Below are positions 11,126 to 22,028 of a DNA stretch of 62,000 nt, one piece after another. Every line of letters begins with the position of its first letter. The first letter of the stretch is position 1. A model generated the notes under the pieces. The model was not told the origin of the DNA. It did no database searches and worked only from the letters and a program-made list of their open reading frames with translations. A program made the position numbers and the translations under genes. Origin of the DNA: Neocallimastix lanati (nom. inval.) (taxonomy: Eukaryota > Neocallimastigomycota > Neocallimastigomycetes > Neocallimastigales > Neocallimastigaceae); NCBI GenBank assembly GCA_016946835.1, contig JACVTC010000054.1, positions 120,001 through 182,000 of the forward strand. Reading direction: 5' to 3'.

Positions 11126-11868
11126 ATGAATACGGAAAATGCCAACCAATGGAAGGAATTGATAAAAAAAGAATTAAAAAATTTTTATGGAAATAATGCT
11201 ATGAAAATTGTAGAAAACCAAAAAAAAAATAAAAGAAAAAATATTCCAAAAGGCATTAAACCACTTCTTGTTAAATATTTTTTTTTTACTATTAAAGATA
11301 ATGATATATATAAAACAAAATTGGTCGTTAGAGGTTTTCGACAAATTAAAGGAGTTGATTACCCCTGTACTTATTCTCCAACAATAGAAATGGATAGTTT
11401 TTAATTAAAAATTGCTATTGCATCAGTATGTAAACAGGATTTATGATAAATCTATATTAAAGCTTCATATTTGAATACTAATCAAGATGAGAAAAAAATT
11501 TATATTCAAATTCCAGTTGGTGATAAAAACTTTAATTGCAGGGAAAATATGGATTATTACAAAAGGCTCTCTATGGACTCAAACAAGCTGGAAGTCAATG
11601 GTTTTTATGAAATCTCCGATTTTCTTAAGAAAATTGGGTTCATTCAATGTAATATAGATAATTGTTTATTTGGCCATTATAAAAATAATAAATTATACTT
11701 TTTACTAACACTTTATGTTATTGATGTAATAGTTGTAGATGAGAATAAAGAAATTAGCAAAGTTGTTATAAAGATTAAATATAAATGCAAAGTCTCCATA
11801 GATGAAACAACAAGTAAAATCATTAGAATTAATATAATTAAAACAAATAAAGGCTACAAATTATTGAT

Positions 11869-11906
<38 letters not shown>

Positions 11907-12030
11907 AATTAAATTAACACTCATTGATTTTAAACTTAATGATGGCAGAATCCATTAACCAAAAAATATTTCTGGACGTAAGTTTAAATACATTGCCAAT
12001 TTCATTATGGAAATGTAGAAGATGCCAATG
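11126..12030 (+). pseudogene. Copia reverse transcriptase/RNase H remnant
   Basis: The first frame (11126-11404) has the Copia RT opening: WKELIKKELKNF, then KTKLVVRGFRQIKGVDYPCT and YSPTIEMDSF. The next (about 11470-11880) has a degraded KIYIQIPVGD block, FLKKIGFIQCNIDNCLFG and YVID, where the catalytic YVDD has lost one Asp. A poly-Lys run comes from a poly-A expansion at 11871-11905. After it, WQNPLTKKY (about 11943-11970) matches the Copia C-terminal ADPLTK block. Stops and frame changes separate all pieces. Confidence 0.85.
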
Positions 12031-12039
12031 TAGGGGGAA

Positions 12040-12308
12040 TGCTAAATATGGCAGTTTTTATGTTTAGTTATATTGTATATTACTACATTATTAAGTGAAA
12101 AAACTTTTTTGTTCAATAGTATAATGCAGTGTAATGTTAAATGTTATCAATAATGTTTGATAATTAAAGAAAAATGATTATAAATAATATGTAATGAATT
12201 ATTCTTAAATGAATAGATCTTTCTTAATGTAAAAAGCAATAAAAATAAATAAATAAACACATAATAAAATATAAATATCATTTCTAATTTTAATTATTAT
12301 ACTTAACA
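12040..12308 (+). repeat. 3' LTR of the Copia element
   Basis: 269 bp, starting TGCTAAATATGG directly after the GTAGGGGGAA purine tract and ending TTAACA, followed by the target-site duplication ATATT. The hairpin of the 5' copy is partly degraded here. Confidence 0.85.
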
Positions 12309-12529
12309 ATATTGATAATAATTAAAATAATATTTAAAATTTTGCATGATTATTTCATGAAATATTAACTCGAAAATAAATTATCGTGTATATGTATATA
12401 AATATTTAAGTATGAATATTATTATTTAAAATATGACAAATTCATATATATTATTTTTTATTTAAAAAAAAAAAAAAAAAAAAAAATAATAATATTTAAC
12501 AAATCCTATTTTGTAAAAAAAAAAAAAGG

Positions 12530-13330
12530 TCTGGTTTGTGGATTATCATATACTTTATAGATGAGGTGATTATTTTTTATCATATTTAATAATTTTTGAT
12601 TATTAGACTTTTCATGAGTTTCATTAAGTTCATGAGGACAGTTATTGATATTATAATTTGTGAGATATTTATCTATGATGATCGTCCTTATATAGTATTT
12701 CTAGAAGTATCTTTTTTTTTTTTTTCATTAATTTTACAAGACATTAATAAAAATCAATAAATTTTTTTGATAATTTAATTTATAAGAAATCATTAATGAT
12801 ACCATTCCCATCATTAATATTCATATCTACTCCATTATTAAATGTATAATTATATAATAAAAAGGTGAAATTACAATCATTTCTGTAGATGGATTATAAA
12901 AGAGGATAATCTCCATTTGGGTTTCTTTCATTTAAATTAAATACATTTGGAGTTCTCAATAGATATTTTACAGTATTTGGGAAAGTATCTATCGCTGAGG
13001 AAAGTAATGACCTACTTTCATAATTTTTTTTTTTTTTTTACATTAGTATTTTGCTCCATTATCTAATAGATATTTAAAAAGATCAAGGTTACAAACATAA
13101 ATTGCAGTGATTATTAGTAATTTATGATAAATATCTTTTACGTTTATATTTAATGACATTTTCTTTCATAATATATTTTAAAAATGATTAAATATCCAGT
13201 TTCTATTACAATATAGATGAATAAAGATGAATAAATTTAAATATTGAGTAGGATCTTTCATGTTAATATAAGTATTTAATTAAGATTTGAAAAGTAAATC
13301 TATAATTTCCTTATTTTTATTTTATTTTAT
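12530..13330 (-). pseudogene. Degenerate ankyrin-repeat pseudogene (antisense)
   Basis: Nucleotide sequence follows the minus-strand ankyrin gene at 22021-24207: 12540-12690 matches 22050-22200, and 12740-13330 matches about 22790-23340. Shared blocks include GGTGATTATT and GAGTTCTCAATA.ATATTTTACAGT. About 590 bp are deleted between the two blocks, and there are many indels and inserted T runs (for example 13023-13040), so no frame survives. It is a dead copy of a close relative of that gene. Confidence 0.85.
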
Positions 13331-13480
13331 TTTATTTAATTTTATTTTATTTTTTTTTTTTTTTGATATGCATTATTAAATAACTAAACATCAACAAACA
13401 TCAACAACAACAACAACATCAAAAAAAAAAAAAAAAAATTAAAAATAAATCTATTTATATATAGTTTTTTTCATAATAAC

Positions 13481-13535
<55 letters not shown>

Positions 13536-15774
13536 ATTACTCACACACACACACATATATATATATTATTTTTTTATTAAATTGAAACAACTCTTCTTAT
13601 CTCCTTATTTTGGACATAAAATTTAATTAAATAATAAACAAAGTAAAATATATATATTTAAATTTTACAAAGAGAAAATGTTTTAAATAATTTATATAAT
13701 GAAATCAAAGTTCAAAGACGCAAGAGATGATTAATTATTTCTATTGATGATACATTGCTATAAAAAGAAATAAAACAAATTTATATAAAGAAGTACTTTC
13801 AAAAAAAAAATTTTTTTTTCTTTAAATACTATAATTATTAATATATATATATATATACATATATATAATTTTTTAAAAATTAATATTTATACTTTATATA
13901 CATTAAAATATAAAAATTTTTATATTTCTTAAAGTTTAATTGTAATTTTATATTTTAAAGTAATTTTAAATATAATTTTTTTTTTTTATTTTATTATTTA
14001 TTTTTATTTTTATTTTTATTTTTTTTTTAAATTGTAAAATACTATAATTACATAATTATAATAGTTAAATAAAATGTATTAAAATATGAAATAAAAATTA
14101 TCTCTTTTTATATATATTCTATATTCTATATTTTTATATTTAGTTTTAAAATTATATTATTCTTAATGACATATTTTACTGATAAGTTAATTATTTCCAA
14201 TATTTGAAATTTTAATAGATATTATTTGTTATATTAAAATTATTATTATTAAAAATTCTTTCATGAAAGTGAAAATGATTTTAGTTGGGTATGTCGAACA
14301 AAAGAAGCAAAAAGAAATAAAAGAAACACACACACACACAAAAAAAAGACTTATTGATACAGTCCTAATAAAATTGATGACTCATATTACCATCCTAAAA
14401 ATATCTAAATATCTATTAATTTTAAAAGTTTTAATTTTCCATTGTTACCATCTCATTTCAATTATAAAAAAAAAAAAAATAAAAATTTTTTTTATTATAT
14501 AAAAAAACATCTCCTATATTATAAAAAAATAAGAAATATATAGTTTAGATTCAGATTTATGTGACTCTATAACATTTCCATAAATTGAATACTCCTTATC
14601 TAATAATAATAAAAAAAAAAATAATAATAATAACCTTAAATTAAATGAAGAATATGTCATTTAATTGTGAATTTATTAAATTTATATACATTTATAAAAA
14701 CCATTTATATTTTATTAATAATAATTCTATTGTAATATATTGGTGAATTACATTAGAATATATTAGAATATATTCATTAGTATAATATCTTTTTTTTGTA
14801 TGTATTTAGAAAAAATAAATTTTTAGTAAAGTGAACTTTAATAGAAAATATTATAGTAATAAAAGTGATCAAAAAGCAAATGAACTCTTGATTTTATTTA
14901 AGTATTATTAATTATTAAACAATAAAAAATAGTTTAATCGCAAAAGTGGTTAAAGTTTTTTTCTCTATATAAAAGTTAACACGAATCAACATCAACTTGA
15001 TTAAATAAATAATAAAAGATTATATTGATAAAATAATTAAATTATTAATTAAAGCATTTACTATTTATGTATAATTAACATTTAAATCATATGGACTAAC
15101 CTTGATAACACATAATTATATGTAAATTTTATATTAACAATATACAAAAATTTTTATATTCATTTAAACTTTTCTTTTAATTAAAATTTAATTTATTTTT
15201 TAATATATAATTAATTAAACCATCTCGAATAGAAATGAAATTCAGGTTTCATCATTTATTAAAATTGTATGGAAATATATGAATAATAATAATAAAATTA
15301 TATTTAAATATAAAGTTTATTATTTGATATTTAATTAAAAAGGTCACAGACATATTTTATTATTAATTTGAATTTATGGCTTATATATGGTCATAATTAA
15401 TTAATTAATATAATAGTTTATAAAAAAAAAAAAAATATTTAAACAAAAAGATTTCCCTTTATAAAACAAATTTTTATAAAATAATTATTTTTAAATTTTA
15501 TTGTTATTTACATATTGATACTGGTTATCAATTTTTAACAGGTAAGAAAAAAAAGGAAAAAAAAATAGTAGTAGGAAAATTAAAAATAGTACATATAAGT
15601 TAATAAATATAATCCAAGTAAAAATAAAATACTAATAATTAAATAATATAATATGTTATAAAATTATTTTATTATATTCATTCTAAAATAAAGAGAAATT
15701 ACAATAAAACGGAATATAATTTTTATAATAATTGATTTATTATTGAAACAAAGAAAAATTAAAAAATAAATAAA
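13331..15774. other. Intergenic AT-rich DNA upstream of the GH45 gene
   Basis: T runs, (TA)n and (CA)n (13540-13556, 14329-14340) dominate. A short frame at about 14263-14340 reads KVKMILVGYVEQKKQ, resembling the Copia post-integrase FVGY block, but nothing around it supports an element. A CAGGTAAG sequence at about 15537-15544 looks like a splice donor and could mark a 5'-UTR intron of the GH45 gene. No acceptor was pinned down. Confidence 0.5.
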
Positions 15775-16986
15775 ATGAGATTAGCTATTACTTCCTGTAT
15801 TGCTTTAGCTTCTGCTGTTGTTAAGGTTAGCGCTGGCTGTTGGGCTCAAAGCCAAGGTTACAAATGTTGTGATAACCCAGGTAGCACTAAAGTTGAATTC
15901 TCTGATGGCAGTGGTCAATGGGGTATTCAAAATGGTGATTGGTGTGGTATTGACTACAGTTACAATCAAAATCAAAGTGATTGTACCGGTAATGGTAATT
16001 ACCCATGCTGTAATACTTGTACTGCTACTTATACCGATGGTGAAGGTAAGTGGGCCATTGAAAATGGTAACTGGTGTGGTATTAAAAATTCTTGTGGTAA
16101 CCAACCACAAAATAACCAATGTACTGGTAATGGCGCTTACCAATGCTGTAACTCTTGTACTACTACCTACACTGATAATGATGGTAGATGGGGTTATGAA
16201 AATGGTGACTGGTGTGGTATTAAGTACTCTTGTCCACAACAACAACAAACTACTGCTCGTCGTACCACAACTACTACTACCAAGCAATCACAACCAACTA
16301 CTAATACCAGTGGTGTACCATTAAACCCACCAGATTTCTCTGGTCAAACTGGTAAGACTACTCGTTACTGGGATTGTTGTCTTGCATCATGTTCATGGCA
16401 AGAAAACACTAAGAAAGCTGGAGCTAGTGGTGTTGTTAGATCATGTAGCAAAGATGGTATGACTCCATTTACTGATCTTTCTAATCTCTGGAGAGTTAAG
16501 AGTGGATGTGAAGGTGGTTCTGTCTACATGTGTAATGACCAACAACCATGGGCTGTTAACGACAACGTTGCTTATGGTTTTGTTGCTTCTCACGAAAAGT
16601 GTTGTACTTGTCAACGTCTTAAGTTCACTTCTGGTCCAGTTGCTGGTAAGCAAATGATTGTCCAAACTACCAACACCGGTGGTGATCTTTCTTCCAACCA
16701 CTTCGATATTCAAATGCCAGGTGGTGGTTTCGGTATCTTTGATGGATGTACCTCACAATTCGGAGGAGGTCACAACTGGGGTGAACGTTATGGTGGTATT
16801 AAGAGTGCTTCTGAATGTGCTAACCTTCCATCTGTCTTAAAGCAAGGTTGTGAATGGAGATTCAACTGGTTCAAGAATGCTGATAACCCAAATGTTGTTT
16901 TTGAACGTGTCCAATGTCCAAAGGAACTTACTGACATTACTGGTTGTGTTCCAAATGATGATTCCTCTGTTAAGAAGGCCTGGTAA
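15775..16986 (+). CDS. Secreted GH45 endoglucanase with three fungal dockerins
   Basis: 403 aa, uninterrupted. Residues 1-20 are a signal peptide ([20 protein letters not shown]). Three Cys-rich dockerins of the CBM10-like fungal type follow at about 22-59, 69-103 and 115-149, each ending in a W-G/A-..-NG-D/N-WCGI motif. They should bind fungal scaffoldin. A Gln/Thr linker (154-187) leads to the GH45 catalytic domain (about 195-395), recognised by [14 protein letters not shown] and [17 protein letters not shown]. By family alignment Asp200 is the catalytic base and Asp311 the acid, and Asp304 matches a conserved third Asp, so the enzyme should be active. It would hydrolyse beta-1,4-glucan outside the cell by inversion. 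Codon use is strongly biased (GGT, ACT, AAG), as in highly expressed genes and unlike the ankyrin genes. The start is chosen because the signal peptide begins there. Confidence 0.97.
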   Translation: MRLAITSCIALASAVVKVSAGCWAQSQGYKCCDNPGSTKVEFSDGSGQWGIQNGDWCGIDYSYNQNQSDCTGNGNYPCCNTCTATYTDGEGKWAIENGNWCGIKNSCGNQPQNNQCTGNGAYQCCNSCTTTYTDNDGRWGYENGDWCGIKYSCPQQQQTTARRTTTTTTKQSQPTTNTSGVPLNPPDFSGQTGKTTRYWDCCLASCSWQENTKKAGASGVVRSCSKDGMTPFTDLSNLWRVKSGCEGGSVYMCNDQQPWAVNDNVAYGFVASHEKCCTCQRLKFTSGPVAGKQMIVQTTNTGGDLSSNHFDIQMPGGGFGIFDGCTSQFGGGHNWGERYGGIKSASECANLPSVLKQGCEWRFNWFKNADNPNVVFERVQCPKELTDITGCVPNDDSSVKKAW

Positions 16987-17100
16987 ATTAAATGATATAT
17001 CATGAAGTAAATACAAACGAATATAAATACTGTATTGTGATATAATAAAAAAAATAAATAGAAATGTATTTATTTTAAATTATATCTATACAAACTGTAA

Positions 17101-17752
17101 TAATTTTATAAATTAGTTTTTAAATAAATCAATTGAAATTCATTAGTTCCCAATTAATATGTTAAATATACAAATTATATAAAATAATACTAATAAAATA
17201 TAAAAATAAAATTAAAAAATAAGTTAAAATAATTGCATTGTTTTGTTGAAAAATAATAATATATCTTAAGAAATAAAATGAAAAAATGATATTAATAAAC
17301 AAAATAAAATACACGTAACAAATAAAAGAAAAAAAAATAATAAAAAAAAAAAAAAATAAAGAAAAAACAATGAAATATTAAAAATTTATAATTTGTTTAA
17401 TGAATGTATTGTAAAATATATGTGTAATTAAAATATGAAAGTATTTAAAATTTTATAATATTTTATCATAAGGATTGAATGATAAAATAATATATTGTTT
17501 AATTTTATAATACAAAATTTACTTGGAATTTTATTTTTGTTGTGCTATAATGATTTTATTTTAATTAAATTTTTTGGAAAATAACATTATCGAACAATAT
17601 CTTTTGGGAATCAAATTTATTAAGTATATTTTTATCAATATAGTTTTATTTATTTATTTATTTATTTATTTGTGATTTAAAATTTTATAAATTAGTTTTT
17701 AAATAAATTAATTTAAAAATTTATGAGTCCCTATATATATGTTAAATATACG
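17101..17752. repeat. Pair of dispersed direct repeats
   Basis: The block AATTTTATAAATTAGTTTTT ... TATGTTAAATATAC occurs at about 17101-17172 and again at about 17683-17752. After the shared block the two copies diverge at once: the second runs into a tRNA-like sequence, the first into AT-rich DNA. Confidence 0.7.
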
Positions 17753-17777
17753 GCCGTTCTCGTATAGTGGTTTAGTA
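17752..17777 (+). pseudogene. Possible 5' fragment of a tRNA gene
   Basis: CGTATAGTGGTTTAGTA preceded by GGCCGTTCT looks like the acceptor 5' strand plus D-arm (A-box) of an Asp/Glu-type tRNA. The sequence then turns to AT-rich DNA with no anticodon arm, T arm or 3' acceptor strand. It is one of the few GC-richer patches in this intergenic region. Confidence 0.4.
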
Positions 17778-17984
17778 AAAAAATATTTAGTACAATATAT
17801 AAAATATAAAATAATATATTAAATATTTGGCATATAAAACTTTCTTGAAGAATAGTTATAAAGAATTAAATATTCTTAATTTATTATAAACTATTTAATT
17901 AATTAAACTATTTAATTAATCTTAGGATAATTATTTAAGAAATTTAAAATATTTAATATCTAAATTAAAAATACATATATATAA

Positions 17985-18175
17985 AAATATAATAAGAAGA
18001 ATAAAATAATTAAAAATAAATATATATAAAAATATAATAAGAATAAAATAATTAAAAATAAATATATTTAAAATATAAGAATAAAATAATTAAAAATAAA
18101 TATATATAAAATATAAGAATAAAATAATTAAAAATAAATATATATAAAATATAAGAATAAAATAATTAAAAATTA
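17985..18175. repeat. Minisatellite, ~37-44-bp unit, five copies
   Basis: Successive copies of AAGAATAAAATAATTAAAAA followed by TAAATATATATAAAATAT, with small length changes. Confidence 0.85.
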
Positions 18176-18879
18176 AATAAATTTATGAATTATTTACATA
18201 TTTACTTAAAATAAAATTTATGTTTTAAAATTTAAGCTTACATTAATTTTATATATTTATATAGAATTTATGATATTACATAAATCACACTATAAGTCAA
18301 TGATAATTAATCAAATGATTAATTAATGATTTATAAATTTATTTTTATGTAATTATTAATAAACTATTGTATTAATAAATAAAGTTTTTTATTTTATATC
18401 TTTTTTTTTTTTGATACATTTTTATATATTCTTTTTTTTTTTTTTTTATTTTATTTTATTGTCTTTGCTTTTGTTGTTTTACAATAACTTTATTTTTATT
18501 AAAGCTTAATTATAATATTTTTTTACTATATTTTATTGTATTACATTAACTTTATTATAATTAAAGCTTATTTATAATATTTTTTTGTATATTTATTTTA
18601 TATATATTCCTTTTTTTTTTTTTTTTTTTTTATTAAAGCTTATTTTTAATATTATTTTTTTGATACACTTTTTATATACACTTTTTATATACACTTTTTT
18701 TTACATAATATATTTATAGTATATTTCTTCATTTATATTAATATTTAATTAATTGTTAAATAAAACAATGGAAATATATTTTTCTTTTTTAAAAAATAAT
18801 AAAAGTGTATTCTATTTCTAAAAACAATAGAACTCTATTCTATTTCTAAAAAAAATAATGTCTATTAATAAATAATAAC

Positions 18880-19110
18880 AAATAATAAAAAATAAATAAT
18901 AAATAATAAATAATAAATAATAAATAATAAATAATTAAATAATAAATAATAAATAATAAATAATAAATAATAAATAATAAATAATAAATAATAAATAATA
19001 AATAATAAATAATAAATAATAAATAATAAATAATAAATAATAAATAATAAATAATAAATAATAAATAATAAATAATAAATAATAAATAATAAATAATAAA
19101 TAATAATTAA
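18880..19110. repeat. (AAATAAT)n heptamer array
   Basis: About 30 near-perfect copies of a 7-bp unit with one AATTAAAT interruption. It produces a spurious LLFIIYY-repeat frame on the minus strand. A similar array occurs at 53340-53530. Confidence 0.95.
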
Positions 19111-19609
19111 TAATAATAATAATAATTGATAAAAAGAAATTAGTAGTAATTTATCCATAATAATTACTATTGTAATAATAATCACTCGATAATAATCAAT
19201 TATCAATAATCATTAATTAATCATGAATAATAGAAAGTAGATAATAATAAACAATAATAAATTTTTAATAATAATAAATTATGAATAATAATAACAAAGA
19301 AAGAAAATAAATAATTCATTATTTTATATATATATATTTTAAAATATTTCATGGCATTATATGTATATTCTTTAAATGAATAAATTTTAATAAAATAATT
19401 AAATAAAAAAAAATTTAATATGAAAAATTTTTTTCCAAATAAAAAAAATTGTGATTTTAATAGAATAAAATTTTAAATGGAAAAAAAAAAAAAGAAAAAT
19501 TATTTAATTAAAAATAATTAAATTTACAAAGAAAGTGAAAAATGATTCTATTTAGTATATTTTGTATATGTATATTTATTCTATTTTAATGTCAAAAAAG
19601 AAAAAAAAA

Positions 19610-19920
19610 ATATTTTTTTTTTGAGAATAAATTATATCCAAGATATTTTTTTAATCCTTTTTTTTTTATTTGAGAATAAATTATATCCAAGATATTTTTT
19701 AATCCTTTTTTTAAGTCCAAAATTATTTAATTCAAAAACTATATAACTAATTAACTAACTAACTAAATAACTAACTAAATAAATAAATAATTGAATAATA
19801 AATAAATGAATGAATTTATGAACAAACAAGCAAACAAATAAATAAATAATTGAATAATAAATAAATGAATGAATGAATTAATAAACAAACAAGTAAACTA
19901 ATAAATAAAGTAATATTTAT
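19610..19920. repeat. Short tandem duplications and tetramer repeats
   Basis: GAGAATAAATTATATCCAAG occurs twice (about 19623 and 19672). Then come TAAC and AAAT tetramers, and a duplicated block containing AATTGAATAATAAATAAATG (about 19789 and 19848). Confidence 0.8.
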
Positions 19921-20117
19921 TTATTCATTTTTCTTACCTACATAATTTTTTTTTTCTTTTTTCTTTTTTCTTTTTTTTATTATTTTTTGTTATTTTTTAT
20001 TTTTAATTAAGACTTTATATATAAAGAAAGACATGAGTTATTTATCTACTTTTAAGAAATTCTATTGTTATTAAGTTCCAATTTTTTTTTTTTTCAAAGT
20101 TTTAATTTTTTTTAGTT

Positions 20118-20165
<48 letters not shown>

Positions 20166-20606
20166 CAGTTATCATTTAATATTAATATTTAATTCTATAA
20201 TATCTAATATTCTAATATTTACTTATTTATTTTTAATTAAAATTAAAAAAAAGTATATATTTTACATTTTATATTCAGTATTTTATAATAATACATTATA
20301 TATTTATATAAAGAAGGAATTAAATGTAATTTGTTATTTTAAAAAAAAAAAAGTTTTAAATTGTTGAAGATATATTATAATATTACATTTTAAAGCAATC
20401 TTTAAATGTAAAAGCTAAAATAAATAAATAAAAAAAAAAAAGAAAGGCATATTATTTAATGATATTTCTTTTTATTTTTTTTATATATTTTTTTTATTTT
20501 TATTTAATATTTATCATATTATATTATTATATATATTATATATACATCTTAATATTTATATTAATATCTAATAATAATAGAATTGAAATAGATAAAATAG
20601 ATAAAA

Positions 20607-20645
<39 letters not shown>

Positions 20646-20976
20646 ACAAACAAATAAATAAATAAATTTATTAACTAAAAGATTATATATGAAGGTCAAT
20701 TTTTTTTTTTCTCAAAGTAATTCATGATTTCGTGACTATATATACATATATTGTTTTTAAATATATATATATAACATTTACTATATAATTATTGTATAAC
20801 GCGATCTTAAAATATATAAAAATATAATTATCATTAAATATTTTTCTTAATTTTTTTTTTATTTTTATTTTTATTTTTTTTTTTACAATATGAAAATTAT
20901 ATAATAACAATTAATTTATTTAAATATAAAATATTAAAATTGTATAAAATTTTTCATTTTCCTAAAAGAAAACATA

Positions 20977-21408
20977 TCAATATATATAGGCTAATTTATT
21001 AAAAATAGATATATACATATACGCCATGTATACTGTGTATAAGTCATATACCTTGGATCGGAGAGGCCCAAAAAGAATAAGCCTATCCGATCCATGGTTG
21101 TTTATATAACCCACATGCCCCGCTATGCATTTCGATCTATTACGATACCCACACATCTCGGGACATAAAAGCCTTGTTTCATGGTTCCTTGATACAATTA
21201 GATATGCTGAAAATAATATTAATGTATAGTTGAACACTTGCCATTGCCAGTCTAGAACATTCTGCATTCTGTCAATAATGCAGGGTTGAAATTGACTGCA
21301 TATGTTCCAATATCTAAGTGATGAATATCTTCGCTTATCTACTACACTCAAGCTTTTACCATACATCGTACAAGGATGATTTTCGTGAAGTAATATAAAC
21401 ATATACAC
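20977..21408 (-). other. GC-richer island with hairpins and an open 143-codon frame, unknown
   Basis: This roughly 400-bp block is clearly less AT-rich than everything for kilobases around it. The minus strand is open for 143 codons, with His, Arg, Trp, Cys and Met frequent and no signal peptide, low complexity or family I recognise. Codons are spread over many synonyms, unlike the biased GH45 and PepD genes. It also has strong base pairing: a stem of 9 bp, one mismatch and 4 bp at 21054-21067 with 21081-21094, and a perfect 7-bp stem at 21262-21268 with 21277-21283. Reading on the minus strand, a T5 run (21005-21001) follows the island. It may be a structured noncoding RNA, a small protein gene or exon, or transferred DNA. 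I cannot decide between these. Confidence 0.45.
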
Positions 21409-21464
21409 TTATACACACATATATATATATCATTATATATTTATACCTATATATCTTATATATT

Positions 21465-21960
21465 TCAATTCCTAATTTGAATCAATTATTTATCAATTAC
21501 CAAAATTTTATTTGTTTTACTTTCAATAATATTTAAATAAGGCTTTTTATTTTTTGGATAAATTTCGATGATTTTTATATGCATTTAAAAAAACTAATTG
21601 TCTTAGAATTCCTTTACAGAAAAGAACATGAAAATTACTTTTCATAATTTATTACTATTTTTTAGATCTTATTAATTTATAAATTAAATCAGTATGCATT
21701 AAAACATTTATATCTCCTTTTGATAACAAATATATTAAATTTTTCTTTGTTAATTTTTTTTTTATTTTTCATTTTTTATTATTTTTTATTTATTTCTAAT
21801 AATTCTTCTTTAACTTTAATCTTATTTATTTTTCTTGGTTTAGTTAAGTCTCATATTTTATTAATAAGTTCACAATTTTAAAAATTTTCATTAGCAAGTA
21901 AATACACAAAAAAAGTACTGGTATCGGAAGGACAAATAAATATATTTCAATTCTTAAATT
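21465..21960 (-). pseudogene. Ankyrin gene fragment, decayed copy of the neighbour's N-terminal half
   Basis: The stretch 21495-21950 follows 23590-23980 of the adjacent ankyrin gene closely (for example ATTTTATTTGTTTTACTTTC and TTGTCTTAGAATTCCTT), but it has inserted T runs and frameshifts and is not translatable. The segments TTTCAATTCCTAATTTGAAT and TTTCAATTCTTAAATTTAAA at its two ends form a direct repeat about 490 bp apart. It lies 3' of the intact gene in the same orientation, as expected for a broken tandem duplicate. Confidence 0.85.
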
Positions 21961-21975
21961 TAAATCGATTATTTG

Positions 21976-22020
<45 letters not shown>

Positions 22021-22028
<8 letters not shown>

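Larger units (their letters stand above)
5145..12308 (+). mobile_element. Ty1/Copia LTR retrotransposon, decayed, with a nested LINE
   Basis: LTRs at 5145-5428 and 12040-12308 both begin TGYTAAATAT and end TTAACA. The purine tract GTAGGGGGAA sits immediately before the 3' LTR. A perfect 5-bp target-site duplication, ATATT, is at 5140-5144 and 12309-12313. Internally there are gag-like remains (5551-6150) and reverse transcriptase/RNase H remains (11126-12030), both broken by stops. Between them lies a minus-strand LINE of about 4.2 kb. Protease and integrase are not recognisable in the roughly 0.8 kb (10.3-11.1 kb) left before RT. The element is not functional. Confidence 0.88.
16987..20976. 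other. Intergenic AT-rich and repeat DNA
   Basis: About 4 kb with no supported gene. It contains direct repeats, a tRNA-like scrap and several minisatellites listed separately, plus poly-T at about 20123-20161 and (AAAT)n at about 20605-20665. Open frames here (18865-19206, 20722-20910) are repeat products. Confidence 0.7.

Noticed and set aside
14263-14502. Possible Copia integrase-end fragment (LVGY motif)
   Set aside because: Only a few residues match and no other element part lies nearby. Noted in the intergenic entry only.
15805-17003. Other-frame ORFs across the GH45 gene
   Set aside because: Shadow frames. Signal peptide, dockerins and catalytic motifs are all in the 15775-16986 frame.
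18865-19206. 113-codon minus-strand frame
   Set aside because: Direct translation of the (AAATAAT)n array.
20977-21408. Helitron end (hairpin near terminus)
   Set aside because: Neither strand shows CTRR about 10 bases after the stem or a matching 5' TC end.
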